Origin: Pseudomonadota bacterium
GTDB lineage: Bacteria > Pseudomonadota > Alphaproteobacteria > Caulobacterales > Caulobacteraceae
DNA: 64,000 bases
Direction: 5' to 3'
Assembly (NCBI GenBank): GCA_020161365.1
Contig: JAIUNU010000004.1
Coordinates: 124,001-188,000, forward strand
Shown: positions 35,880 through 43,848 of the stretch, piece after piece
How the letters are laid out: each line of letters opens with the position of its first letter
Numbering within the stretch: the stretch's first letter is position 1
Position numbers and translations under genes: made by a program
The notes under the pieces: model-generated
Seen by the model: only the letters and a program-made list of their open reading frames with translations
Told to the model about the DNA's origin: nothing
The model's database searches: none

Positions 35880-35958
35880 GGCTGCGGAGCGCCGGACATC
35901 CGTCCGGAGTGTGAGAGTTGAATACCGTTTCGACGAAGCCCGAACGCTCCGCGCAGCC
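35880..35958. other. Long stem-loop with nested hairpin
   Basis: GGCTGCGGAGCG (35880-35891) pairs with CGCTCCGCGCAGCC (35945-35958) with a two-base bulge. Inside lies the hairpin CCGGAC-ATCC-GTCCGG (35892-35907). The stability suggests a folded RNA or a repeat remnant; the transcribed strand is unknown. Confidence 0.5.
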
Positions 35959-36420
35959 GTTATCCGCCAGCGTCCCGTCGGGTGGCCCTGTTCAGGCCTT
36001 ACCGGGACCCGGGCTCCTGGTTTCCCAGACGCCCGACGGTCGAGGAGGACGAGCCACTCCAGGCTAAGACACATCCCTTTACCCTCAACCACGCCGACGG
36101 CGGGCGGGTCTGGCCAGCAACCAGATCCCCGGACCGTCCGAGTATCCCCCTCGAACCTGTCCCCGCTCGACCGCCCCCCGTCGCCGCAACTGGTCGCTGG
36201 CCATGCGCCCTTTCCCCGCGACGAGGTGGGACCATTGTGCGGGTGGTTTTGCGGAGGATGCGTCGATTTTGGCTCGTCCCGAGGCTTGGCGAGCTAAGGC
36301 GTTGATTGTGTTGGGGGTGGGGGCGCCAATCCCCATGCGACAACGGGGATTGAGGTGTCTGGCGCTCACGTTGTGAAGCGGACGTCGCCAATGTGAGTGA
36401 AGGGTGGATGTCGGTCATTG

Positions 36421-36445
36421 CTCCCTCTCCCAGAGGGAGAGGGAG
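36421..36445. repeat. Perfect 11-bp hairpin, CTCCCTCTCCC type
   Basis: CTCCCTCTCCC and GGGAGAGGGAG are exact complements around a 3-base loop. The arms share the CTCTCCC/GGGAGAG core with repeat family 1, so this may be a degenerate half element. Confidence 0.65.
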
Positions 36446-36497
36446 GCAAAGTCCGCCCCGGGCCGAAAGCCGTCTCTAGAATATTTCCATAAACCCG

Positions 36498-36625
36498 ACC
36501 TCCCCGGCGAATGCCGGGGTCCAGATCGAACCCGCTCACGCTTATCCTTTCAGCGCGCAGCTAGGGCGCGTCATCCCCAGACGTTCCGGATGAATCTGGG
36601 CCCCGGCATTCGCCGGGGAGGTCGG
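36498..36625. repeat. Intergenic inverted-repeat element, family 2 copy B
   Basis: CCCGACCTCCCCGGCGAATGCCGGGG on the left is answered by CCCCGGCATTCGCCGGGGAGGTCGGG on the right, each arm itself being a hairpin. The copy is more regular than copy A at 32981-33110. It lies about 90 bp from the murI stop. Confidence 0.8.
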
Positions 36626-36716
36626 GATAAATGGATGTGAGGCGGACGATTTGAACACCAGCAACAGGTCGATCGCCGTCTCAAACATCGCCGCCCAAAA
36701 CGGACCTGCCCGCGCC

Positions 36717-37565
36717 CTAAGCCGCCTCGAACGCCAGCGGGGCGCCCCAGAAGCTCTGTACCAGGCCGTTCTGCGGACCCGGCGTTCCGGTCGTCAGGAA
36801 GACGCGGGCGCCGCCTGTCCCCGGATCATATTCGGGATGGCGCTCCAGATAGAGGGCCAGACCTTCGGCCGTGGCTTCCGGCTGTTGAATCAGCGGCGTA
36901 CCCGCCGGCAGGGCGGCGCGGAAGATGTCGGCGATGATCTCGTAGTGGGTGCAGCCCAGCACGACGCGATCGGGATAGCGGCCGATGCGGGTCTTGAGGG
37001 CCTGCACGTGGCCCTCGACGGCCTTGGCGATCTCGACGGCGCTGGCGTCGCCTTCGATCAGCGGCACCAGCTCCGGACAGGCCTCGGAGAACACCGCCAG
37101 GTCCTGCTTGCGCTTATCGATCTCGATCTCATAGACGCGAGAGCGCACCGTGGCCTGGGTGGCGAAGACGCCCAGGATGTCCAGGGCCTGGACCATCTCG
37201 CCGCGGCGTTCGGCCTCGTGCTCCCAGGGCAGGCCCGTGGCCTTCTCGATCGTCGGCACGATGATGCCGAGGATGTTGACCGGACGGCCGATCTCTTTGC
37301 GATAGCCGGGCAGCCAGGTCTGCTGCAGGCGGCGCAGGGCGATGGCCGAGGCGGTGTTGCAGGCCAATACGACCAGGCTGGCGCCGCGCTCGAACAGGCG
37401 GATGCAGCCGGCCTTGGTCAGCTCGACGATGTCCTCGCCGGTCCGCACGCCGTAGGGCGCGTTCGCCTGGTCAGCCAGATAGGTGAAGTCCGCCTGGGGC
37501 AGACGCTGCACGAGGGCGCGGTGGACCGAGAGGCCGCCCACGCCAGAGTCAAAGACGCCGATCAT
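36717..37565 (-). CDS. murI: Glutamate racemase
   Basis: This 282-residue enzyme makes D-glutamate for peptidoglycan. Both catalytic cysteines are present, in VLACNTASAIAL and LGCTHYEIIAD, with the substrate motif GVFDSGVGGLSV at the start and DQANAPYG after it. The ATG at 37565 (MIGVFDSGVGG) is the natural start; an upstream in-frame start would add seven residues. It is divergent from the M3 peptidase gene across a 135 bp region that contains a 16-bp palindrome. Confidence 0.96.
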   Translation of the reverse strand: MIGVFDSGVGGLSVHRALVQRLPQADFTYLADQANAPYGVRTGEDIVELTKAGCIRLFERGASLVVLACNTASAIALRRLQQTWLPGYRKEIGRPVNILGIIVPTIEKATGLPWEHEAERRGEMVQALDILGVFATQATVRSRVYEIEIDKRKQDLAVFSEACPELVPLIEGDASAVEIAKAVEGHVQALKTRIGRYPDRVVLGCTHYEIIADIFRAALPAGTPLIQQPEATAEGLALYLERHPEYDPGTGGARVFLTTGTPGPQNGLVQSFWGAPLAFEAA

Positions 37566-37632
37566 GGGCCAAGCTGTAGCCGCCAAACCTCGGCGCGTCC
37601 ACGCACAGGAAGCCGATGAAAAAGGTTACGGT

Positions 37633-37648
37633 CCTGTCATGTGACAGG
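37633..37648. promoter_or_regulatory. Palindrome between murI and the M3 peptidase gene
   Basis: CCTGTCA-TG-TGACAGG has perfect 7-bp arms and sits in the divergent promoter region, 53 bp upstream of the peptidase start and 68 bp upstream of murI. A regulator-binding site is likely but unidentified. Confidence 0.45.
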
Positions 37649-37700
37649 CTGGCCGCCCATATCCTAGGGTCGGGGCCAACACTTCCACCGGAGATCCTCC

Positions 37701-39827
37701 GTGCAACGTCGTACCTTTCTCGCTTCGGCCGCCGTCACCGGCGCCATGGCCGCCCTTCAACCCGGCCTCGCCCTCGCGGAGACCCAAAATCCCCTGACCC
37801 AGAAGTGGGCCGGTCCCTTTGGCGGCGTGCCCGCTTTCGACAAGGTGAAGGTCGCCGACTTCAAGCCGGCGCTCGAGGCGGCCATGGTCAGGAACCTGGC
37901 CGAGATCGACGCGATCACCGCCAACAAGGCCGCGCCGACCTTCGAAAACACCATCGCCGCGTTGGAAGACGCCGGCCGGATGCTGAACGACGTCCAGACC
38001 TACTACGGCATCTGGGGCTCAAACATGAGCAGCCCGGAATTCCAGAAGGTCGAGGAGGTGATGGATCCGGCGCTGTCGGCCCACTACGACAAGGTCAACC
38101 AGAACGCGGCGCTCTTCGCCCGCATCCAGGCCGTCTATGACTCGCCGGACAAGGCCAAGCTGACGCCCGAGCAGCAGCGCGTGTTGTGGATCTACTACAC
38201 CAACTTCGTCCGGTCGGGCGCGAAGCTGTCGCCGGAGGCCAAGGCCCGGGTCGGCGCGATCAACACCGAGCTGGCGGGCCTCTACACCAGGTTCAGCCAG
38301 AACCTCTTGGCCGACGAGAACACCTGGATCGAGCTCTCCGACGCCGATCTGGCCGGCCTGCCCGAAGGCCTCAAGGCCGCCGCCGCCTCGAACGCCGCGA
38401 CGCGCAAGCTTCCCGGCAAGCACGTGATCGTCAACACCCGCTCCAGCGTTGACCCCTTCCTCACGGAGTCGCCGGTGCGCAGCGCGCGCGAGAAGGTCTG
38501 GCGGGCCTTCGTCAATCGCGGCGACAACGGCGGGGCCACCGACAACAACGCCATCATCAGCAAGATCCTGAAGCTGCGCGTCGAGCGGGCCAAGCTCCTG
38601 GGCTACAAGACCCACGCCCACTGGCGCCTCGAGAACGCCATGGCCAAGACGCCCGAAAACGCCATGGCGCTGATGGAGGCGGTCTGGAAGCCGGCTATCG
38701 CCCAGGTGGCCATCGACGTCGCCGACATGCAGGCGATCATCGACAAGGAGGGGGGCGGGTTCAAGCTGGAGCCCTGGGACTACCGCTTCTACGCCGAGAA
38801 GGTGCGCAAGGCGAAGTACGACCTCGATATGAACGAGGTGAAGCCGTACCTGCAGCTGGACAAGTTGCGCGAGGGTATGTTCTGGGCCTCGGGCCAGCTC
38901 TACGGCTTCGAATTCAAGAAGCTGGAGGGCATTCCCGTCTTCCACGAGGATGTGACGGTCTATGAGGTGACCCGCGCCGGCAAGCATGTGGGCCTGTGGT
39001 ACTTCGACCCCTATGCCCGCCCCGGCAAGCGCTCGGGCGCGTGGATGAACGCCTACCGCACGCAGGAGCGGTTCAAGGGCGACATCACCACGATCGTCTC
39101 GAACAACTCAAACTTCATCAAGGGCAAGCCGGGCGAGCCGGTGCTGATCTCGTGGGACGACGCGGTCACGCTGTTCCACGAGTTCGGCCACGCCATTCAC
39201 GGCCTGAACGCCAATGCGACCTATCCGTCGGTGTCGGGCACCAACGTGGCGCGTGACTATGTCGAGTTCCCGAGCCAGCTGAACGAGCACTGGCTGTCCA
39301 CGCCGCAGGTGCTGAACCAGTTCGCCCTGCACTATCAGACCGGCAAGCCGATCCCGGCCGAGCTGGTCAAGAAGATCGAGGCCGCCGGCAAGTTCGGCCA
39401 GGGCTTTGGCACCACCGAATATCTGGCCAGCGCCCTGATCGACATGAAGCTGCACCTGGCCGGCGACGTGGACATCGATCCGGACGCGTTCGAGCGCGAG
39501 GAGCTGGCCAAGCTGAACATGCCCAAGGAGATCGTCATGCGGCACCGCACGCCGCAGTTCGGTCACGTGTTCTCGGGCGATGGCTACTCGGCCGGCTATT
39601 ACAGCTACCTGTGGTCCGACACCCTGACCGCCGACGCCGCCGAGGCCTTCGCGCAGGCGCCGGGCGGGTTCTACGACAAGGCCGTCGCCAAGCGCCTTTA
39701 CGAGGACATCATGTCCAAGGGCAACACAGTCGACCCGGTCGAGCAGTTCCGCGCCTTCCGGGGCCGTGACGTCAAGATCGGCGCCCTGATGCGCAAGCGC
39801 GGCTTCCCGGTTCCGCCGGGGGCCTGA
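37701..39827 (+). CDS. M3-family peptidyl-dipeptidase (Dcp-like) with Tat-type signal
   Basis: This 708-residue zinc metallopeptidase has the catalytic motif LFHEFGHAIHGL near residue 497, and a downstream glutamate is expected in the ARDYVEFPSQLNEHWL segment. The overall length and the C-terminal RGRDVKIGALMRKRGF are typical of Dcp-type peptidyl-dipeptidases. The N-terminus MQRRTFLASAAVTGAMAA has an RRTFL twin-arginine pattern with a hydrophobic stretch ending near ALA, so export in folded form by Tat is predicted; E. coli Dcp is cytoplasmic. The start is a GTG at 37701 with GGAG upstream. A terminator follows the stop. Confidence 0.9.
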   Translation: MQRRTFLASAAVTGAMAALQPGLALAETQNPLTQKWAGPFGGVPAFDKVKVADFKPALEAAMVRNLAEIDAITANKAAPTFENTIAALEDAGRMLNDVQTYYGIWGSNMSSPEFQKVEEVMDPALSAHYDKVNQNAALFARIQAVYDSPDKAKLTPEQQRVLWIYYTNFVRSGAKLSPEAKARVGAINTELAGLYTRFSQNLLADENTWIELSDADLAGLPEGLKAAAASNAATRKLPGKHVIVNTRSSVDPFLTESPVRSAREKVWRAFVNRGDNGGATDNNAIISKILKLRVERAKLLGYKTHAHWRLENAMAKTPENAMALMEAVWKPAIAQVAIDVADMQAIIDKEGGGFKLEPWDYRFYAEKVRKAKYDLDMNEVKPYLQLDKLREGMFWASGQLYGFEFKKLEGIPVFHEDVTVYEVTRAGKHVGLWYFDPYARPGKRSGAWMNAYRTQERFKGDITTIVSNNSNFIKGKPGEPVLISWDDAVTLFHEFGHAIHGLNANATYPSVSGTNVARDYVEFPSQLNEHWLSTPQVLNQFALHYQTGKPIPAELVKKIEAAGKFGQGFGTTEYLASALIDMKLHLAGDVDIDPDAFEREELAKLNMPKEIVMRHRTPQFGHVFSGDGYSAGYYSYLWSDTLTADAAEAFAQAPGGFYDKAVAKRLYEDIMSKGNTVDPVEQFRAFRGRDVKIGALMRKRGFPVPPGA

Positions 39828-39846
39828 GCGACACGCTAAGCGTTGG

Positions 39847-39883
39847 AACGCCGCGACAGCCTTTTGGCCGTCGCGGCGTTTTC
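39847..39883 (+). terminator. Terminator after the M3 peptidase gene
   Basis: The stem AACGCCGCGAC (39847-39857) and GTCGCGGCGTT (39870-39880) is a perfect 11-bp pair followed by TTTT overlapping its end. It lies 20 bp after the peptidase stop and before the TraB/GumN-like gene. Confidence 0.75.
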
Positions 39884-39965
39884 CGTATGCGCCCCCGCCG
39901 CGACGACCGCACCTTCTCGCCCGACGGGGGACACGCTAGAGGACTCGGGGGCCAAAGGAGTATCG

Positions 39966-40952
39966 ATGATCGCGCTCAAGCACCTGCCGCTGGCCCTGGC
40001 TCTGGTCGTCTCCGCGCCGGCCCTGGCCCAGACGGCGCCCACGCCGACCGTCGATCTGGGCCAAGGCCCCGCCCACGACGAGAGCGCCGTGGTCGCCGAA
40101 CTGACGATCATGGCCAAGCCGCCCGGGCCCGCCGTGTGGCTGGTCGAGAAGGACGGCGCCAAGCTCTACATCCTGGGGTCCGCCCCGCCGCTGCCGCATC
40201 AGCTGAAATGGAACAGCCCCCGCCTGAACAAGGCGCTGGACAAGGCCAGCCTCGTCCTGGTTCCGCCCGAGGCGGCCGTGGGCGTCGCCCAGATGGCCGG
40301 CTTTGTCCTGAAGTTCGGGGCTGGCCTGCGCCAACCGCTCGGCAAGTCGCTGGAGGACCAGCTTCCACCAGACCTCAAGGCGCGGTTCGTCGAGTCCCGC
40401 ACCCAGGCCCGCAAGGGCGCGGGCGAGTACAAGAACTGGAAGCCGGCGGTGGCCGGGTTCCTGCTGCTGTCGGACTTCCGTCAGGCCGCCGGTCTCTCGG
40501 AGGCCAAGCCGGTCAGCACGATCGAGCGCATGGCCAAGGCGCGGAAGCTGAAGGTCAAGGCCGTGGGGCAGTACCGGATGAGCGCGGTCACCGCCATCGC
40601 CGGCAAGCTCTCGCCCGAGGACCAGCTCTATTGCCTGCGGGTGGCCCTCGACGAAGTCGCCTATGACGGCGCCCACTCGACCACGATCGGCCGCGACTGG
40701 GCGGACGGAGACCTGGCCTCGGTGCGTGCGCGTTATCGCGCCAGCGCCGCCCAGCGCTGCCTGACTCATGTCCCGGGCGGCGCGGCTCTGCTGGAGAAGG
40801 GCCTGGCCCAGACGACAGAGGCGATGACCGAAGCCCTGAAGCGGCCCGGCGTCACGGTGGCGGTGGTGGACCTGGGCTTCCTGCTGCCGGCGGATGGGGT
40901 TCTGGATCGCCTGAAGGCCCGCGGGGCCACGATCACCTCGCCTGTCGAGTAA
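39966..40952 (+). CDS. Degenerate TraB/GumN-family exported protein
   Basis: This 328-residue protein has a clear Sec signal (MIALKHLPLALALVVSAPALAQ, cleavage after residue 21). The mature part follows the TraB/GumN layout: VWLVEKDGAKLYILGSAPPLPHQLKWNSPRLNKALDKASLVLVPPE near its start and VAVVDLGFLLPADGVLDRLKARGATI at its end. Active family members carry GxxH motifs at these two places (roughly GTIH and GAGH); here they read GSAP and VDLG, so both metal-binding histidines are missing. It is probably a non-catalytic relative. The ATG at 39966 has an AAAGGAG ribosome site. A cysteine pair (LYCLR, AQRCL) may form a disulfide. Confidence 0.75.
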   Translation: MIALKHLPLALALVVSAPALAQTAPTPTVDLGQGPAHDESAVVAELTIMAKPPGPAVWLVEKDGAKLYILGSAPPLPHQLKWNSPRLNKALDKASLVLVPPEAAVGVAQMAGFVLKFGAGLRQPLGKSLEDQLPPDLKARFVESRTQARKGAGEYKNWKPAVAGFLLLSDFRQAAGLSEAKPVSTIERMAKARKLKVKAVGQYRMSAVTAIAGKLSPEDQLYCLRVALDEVAYDGAHSTTIGRDWADGDLASVRARYRASAAQRCLTHVPGGAALLEKGLAQTTEAMTEALKRPGVTVAVVDLGFLLPADGVLDRLKARGATITSPVE

Positions 40953-41011
40953 CGAGGATAGTTGACGCTTAGAGCCTGCAACGACCAAGCTTGGTTCGGG
41001 AGGATCAGGCC

Positions 41012-41533
41012 ATGAGGATCATGATCGGTGCGGCCGCTCTGGCGCTGCTGGCTGCAGCAACCGCGCGGGCCGAGGTGACGGACGCCCAGCCGGCCGGATT
41101 TCAGGTGCGGCATCAGGTGGTGATCGCCGCGCCGGCGGCCGCTGTCTGGGGCGTGCTGGTCCAGCCGTCGAAGTGGTGGTCGTCGGCCCATACCTGGTCG
41201 GGTTCGGCCGCCAACCTCTCGCTCGGTGCGGCGTCGGGGGGCTGTTTCTGCGAGCGCCTGCCCAATGGCGGCTCTGTGCTGCACATGACCACCGTCCACG
41301 CCGCGCCAGGCCAGAAACTGGTGCTGAGCGGCGGCCTTGGCCCCTTGCAGTCTTCGGGCGCCACGGGCGCGATGACCATCCTGTTGACCGAAAAGGACGG
41401 CGCCACGACCGTCACGGTCACCTATGATGTCGGCGGCTATTTCAAGGGGGGCCTCGACAAGCTGGCCGCGCCGGTCGATGGGGTGCTTGGCCAACAGGTC
41501 CAGGGCCTGAAGACGGCTGTCGAGGCGCGATAG
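41012..41533 (+). CDS. Exported SRPBCC-fold protein
   Basis: This 173-residue protein has a signal peptide (MRIMIGAAALALLAAATARAE) and a mature START/SRPBCC-like domain: QVRHQVVIAAPAAAVWGVLVQPSKWWSSAHTWSG, then LVLSGGLGPLQSSGATGAMTILLTEKDGATTVTVTYDVGGY. These are the N-terminal helix-grip and the central strands of the fold. Such proteins bind hydrophobic ligands; most bacterial members are cytoplasmic, so an exported version is less usual. The ATG at 41012 follows GGGAGG. It starts 59 bp after the TraB/GumN-like gene and may form a unit with it. Confidence 0.75.
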   Translation: MRIMIGAAALALLAAATARAEVTDAQPAGFQVRHQVVIAAPAAAVWGVLVQPSKWWSSAHTWSGSAANLSLGAASGGCFCERLPNGGSVLHMTTVHAAPGQKLVLSGGLGPLQSSGATGAMTILLTEKDGATTVTVTYDVGGYFKGGLDKLAAPVDGVLGQQVQGLKTAVEAR

Positions 41534-41571
41534 ACGCGCAGCGCTTCCGCCCTCGGCCGCAACAATGAAAA

Positions 41572-41600
41572 ACGCCCGCGAACCCCTCGGTCGCGGGCGT
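41572..41600. terminator. Bidirectional terminator between the SRPBCC gene and creS
   Basis: ACGCCCGCGA (41572-41581) and TCGCGGGCGT (41591-41600) form a perfect 10-bp stem. On the minus strand it is followed by TTTTTCATT and ends creS 25 bp after its stop; on the plus strand it is followed by CTTGTTT and ends the SRPBCC gene. Confidence 0.8.
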
Positions 41601-41624
41601 CTTGTTTCGGCGAGTAATGCGGGC

Positions 41625-42998
41625 CTAGGCCGTCGCGGCCATGCCTTCGTCGCTGGCCCCGAGCAGGGCCATCTGCAGGCGCGAGCGATCGCGGCGGGCG
41701 GCTTCCAGGGCGCCTTCGGCCAGAGCGGCCTCCGAGGTGAGGCGCTCGATGGTCGCCTGCAGTTCGGCGACCTTGGCCTCGTGATCGCGGCGGGCCTGAT
41801 CCTGCGCTTCCTGCATGCCATCGAGGCGCGTCCGCAGTTGCTGGGCGCGCTCCTCGGCGCGCTTGAGCGCCTTTTCCTGAGCGACGGCGCTCTTGGCCAG
41901 CTGGTCGGCGCGTTCGATGGCGGTGGCGCGGGCGGTGTCGACACCGGCGTGACGCTGGCGCAGGCCGTCGGCCTCTTCCTCCAGGGCGCGGATACGATCG
42001 AGGGCGCGTTCCAGGGCGACGTTGAGGTCGCCGGCGCGGCGCTCGACGGCCTTCTGCTGGGCGCTGGAGTCGGCGAGACGGGCCGAGATCTGGCCGTTCA
42101 TCTCTTCCAGCTTGTCGGCGCGACCCGTCGCGGTCTCCAGGCGGGTCTGCAGGGCCGAGATCTCGGCGCGGTTGGCCTCGACCTGGCTTTCCAGGCCCCG
42201 GATGGTGCGACCGCTGTCGGTCTGGTGAGCGGCCAGGGCGTTCTCGATCGCCTGGACGCGCGCGCGCTCGGCGGCGAGTTGCGCTTCCAGATCGGTCTCG
42301 ATGCGCGACAGACGGGCCAGATCCGCGCCGGCCTGATCGACGCGCTTCTTGAGCGTCGCGGCTTCCTCGCCCAGCAGAGCATTGTCCTGGTTGGCGCGGG
42401 CCAGGGCGGCTTCCGCCTCGCCGCGACGGGCGTCGATGTCCTGGGCCTGCAGGCGCAAACCTTCGACGTCCTGCACCAGATGCTCGATACGCGCGGTGGC
42501 GTCGCGCAGCGAGGCGTCCAGGCTGGAGACCTTCAGGTCTGATTGCAGCAGGGCGTTGCGAAGCCGGTCGATTTCGAGGGCGTTGTCCTCCAGCGCCGCT
42601 TCCTGGGTCTGGCGGCGGGCTTCGGACTCGCCAAGAGCCGTCTCGGCGGCGGCGAGGCGCGCGGAAACCTCGCGCTCCTCGGCCTGGATCACGGCGATCT
42701 GGCGTTGTGCCTGATCGAGATTGGCGCGGACGGCGATCAGTTCGGCGTGTTCGGCGCGACGGGCTTCGAACTCCTGGCTTACGGGCCCGCGAATCTCGGC
42801 GATCAGCGGCTCGATGGCTTTCAGGTGCTCCATGACCCGGCCGATGCTGTCGAGCCCGCCGTGGATGGTCTCATAGCGTTGGCCGATAGCCTGGGTGGAC
42901 TCGATCTGGTGCTGCATCGCCTCCGACCGGGCCTCGTCGCCCAGCACGGTGGGCTTGCCGTTCTTCGTCTCGCGCGCGTTCTTCGACAGCAGTCTCAT
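41625..42998 (-). CDS. creS: Crescentin, intermediate-filament-like cell-curvature protein
   Basis: This 457-residue, almost wholly coiled-coil protein polymerises along the inner cell curvature and gives Caulobacter its crescent shape. The head MRLLSKNARETKNGKPTV, the IHGGLDSIGRVMEHLKAIEP start of the rod and a rod of heptad repeats from about residue 80 to 440 match the crescentin sequence I remember. The tail here ends MALLGASDEGMAATA. The exact 457-residue length fits CB15 CreS (CC_3699); scattered residues differ from my memory of that protein, so this is probably another strain. The ATG at 42998 is the family start. The gene stands alone with its own terminator and is the clearest taxonomic marker in the window. 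Confidence 0.96.
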   Translation of the reverse strand: MRLLSKNARETKNGKPTVLGDEARSEAMQHQIESTQAIGQRYETIHGGLDSIGRVMEHLKAIEPLIAEIRGPVSQEFEARRAEHAELIAVRANLDQAQRQIAVIQAEEREVSARLAAAETALGESEARRQTQEAALEDNALEIDRLRNALLQSDLKVSSLDASLRDATARIEHLVQDVEGLRLQAQDIDARRGEAEAALARANQDNALLGEEAATLKKRVDQAGADLARLSRIETDLEAQLAAERARVQAIENALAAHQTDSGRTIRGLESQVEANRAEISALQTRLETATGRADKLEEMNGQISARLADSSAQQKAVERRAGDLNVALERALDRIRALEEEADGLRQRHAGVDTARATAIERADQLAKSAVAQEKALKRAEERAQQLRTRLDGMQEAQDQARRDHEAKVAELQATIERLTSEAALAEGALEAARRDRSRLQMALLGASDEGMAATA

Positions 42999-43150
42999 TC
43001 GGCCACCTTCGCCCCATGCGAGTCCTCGGCGCCTCAAGTGAGACGGCTCGGCGGACGCCGCGAATCTGTTACCCAGAGGTTAACAACTTAGTTTACGGAC
43101 AAGATGAATGTCGAGGGGCCGACACCGCGACCGGGCGTCGCGGCGCGGGC

Positions 43151-43702
43151 TCAGACCGGCGAATTCTGGGGATGAAGCGCCGCTTCGGCGGCGAGGGTCC
43201 GGGCGACCGCCGATACAACTGAGGCGATACGCAGGGCGACCTGTACCTGAGAGGGGGCGACCCCCTTGCGACGAAGCGCGGCCTCGTGGCTGTCGAGGCA
43301 CGCGCCGCAACCGTTGATCGCCGACACCGCGACGCACCAAAGGTCGTAGTGCGTCGAGGGCGCGTCCGCGTGACGGCCATGGTTCATGCGCAGGCGCGAG
43401 GGCAGGGCCTGATACTCAGACGCCTGCATCAGGTGTACGGCGCGAAAATAGACATTGGTCATCGCCATCATCGCCGCCGCCGAGCGGGCCGTGTCGATGG
43501 TCGACGACGACGCGCCCCCAGCCCTGGCCGCCTCCTCGACCGCGCGCAGGGTCAGGGGTTCGCCTACGGCGTGCGCGCTGGCGATGAAACAGCCCCAGTG
43601 CGCCGCCCTGTCCAGCGTGGTGTCGTCCGCCAGCAAGGCGAGGTTGGTGGCGAGGTCCCGGGCGTACTCAGGCAGTCGCGCGCGCAGGACCTCGATCGAC
43701 AT
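43151..43702 (-). CDS. ahpD: Alkyl hydroperoxide reductase AhpD
   Basis: This 183-residue alkylhydroperoxidase has the redox motif CGACLDSHE (CxxC with the downstream histidine) near residue 131. The length and helical pattern match two-domain AhpD proteins. It would reduce AhpC or peroxides directly using lipoyl-type thiols. It is divergent from the OxyR gene with 146 bp between start codons, and that gap contains an OxyR-type dyad; this supports peroxide control. The ATG at 43702 is used. Confidence 0.92.
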   Translation of the reverse strand: MSIEVLRARLPEYARDLATNLALLADDTTLDRAAHWGCFIASAHAVGEPLTLRAVEEAARAGGASSSTIDTARSAAAMMAMTNVYFRAVHLMQASEYQALPSRLRMNHGRHADAPSTHYDLWCVAVSAINGCGACLDSHEAALRRKGVAPSQVQVALRIASVVSAVARTLAAEAALHPQNSPV

Positions 43703-43824
43703 GGCTCGCTCCGCTCAACCCTCGTGCCGCAGGCGATAGCATCGGGCCGAGCGTCCTGTCCCGGTCTGCTCAACCCTTCCGCCAAAACGGGTCGGTGGTC
43801 GGCTCGATAGTCTTTGTCGAAACA

Positions 43825-43839
43825 ATAGAGCCGTCCTAT
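43825..43839. promoter_or_regulatory. OxyR-type half operator
   Basis: ATAG-N7-CTAT is a perfect match to one half of the known OxyR tetrameric site (ATAG-N7-CTAT-N7-ATAG-N7-CTAT). It lies directly before the oxyR start in the ahpD-oxyR intergenic region. The second half is poorly conserved, with only an extra ATAG at 43807-43810. Confidence 0.5.
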
Positions 43840-43848
43840 ATGGCGGCC

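Larger units (their letters stand above)
35575..36716. other. 1.14 kb gene-free region between ftsK and murI, rich in inverted repeats
   Basis: I find no convincing coding sequence here; the open frames are arginine/proline-rich or are translations of repeats. Visible structure includes a CtrA-like box (35651-35665), a REP-like GC-rich block (about 35715-35840) and a large stem (35880-35891 with 35945-35958) that encloses a smaller hairpin at 35892-35907. A multibranch candidate is closed by CCGTCGGG (35975-35982) and CCCGACGG (36032-36039). Dyads continue near 36326-36365, followed by a perfect 11-bp hairpin (36421-36445) and repeat family 2 copy B. It could hold an unrecognised structured RNA. 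Confidence 0.6.

Noticed and set aside
35862..36100. 6S RNA or RNase P RNA candidate
   Set aside because: The conserved RNase P core sequences are absent and the pairing pattern does not form one long 6S-like rod, so no known RNA class is assigned.
35793..36418. Overlapping short ORFs on both strands (99, 107 and 139 codons)
   Set aside because: They are low-complexity, arginine/serine-rich, lack ribosome sites and cover hairpin-rich DNA on both strands.
36404..36640. 78-codon ORF on the plus strand
   Set aside because: Most of it is the translation of the family 2 repeat (PGECRGP, GIRRGG).
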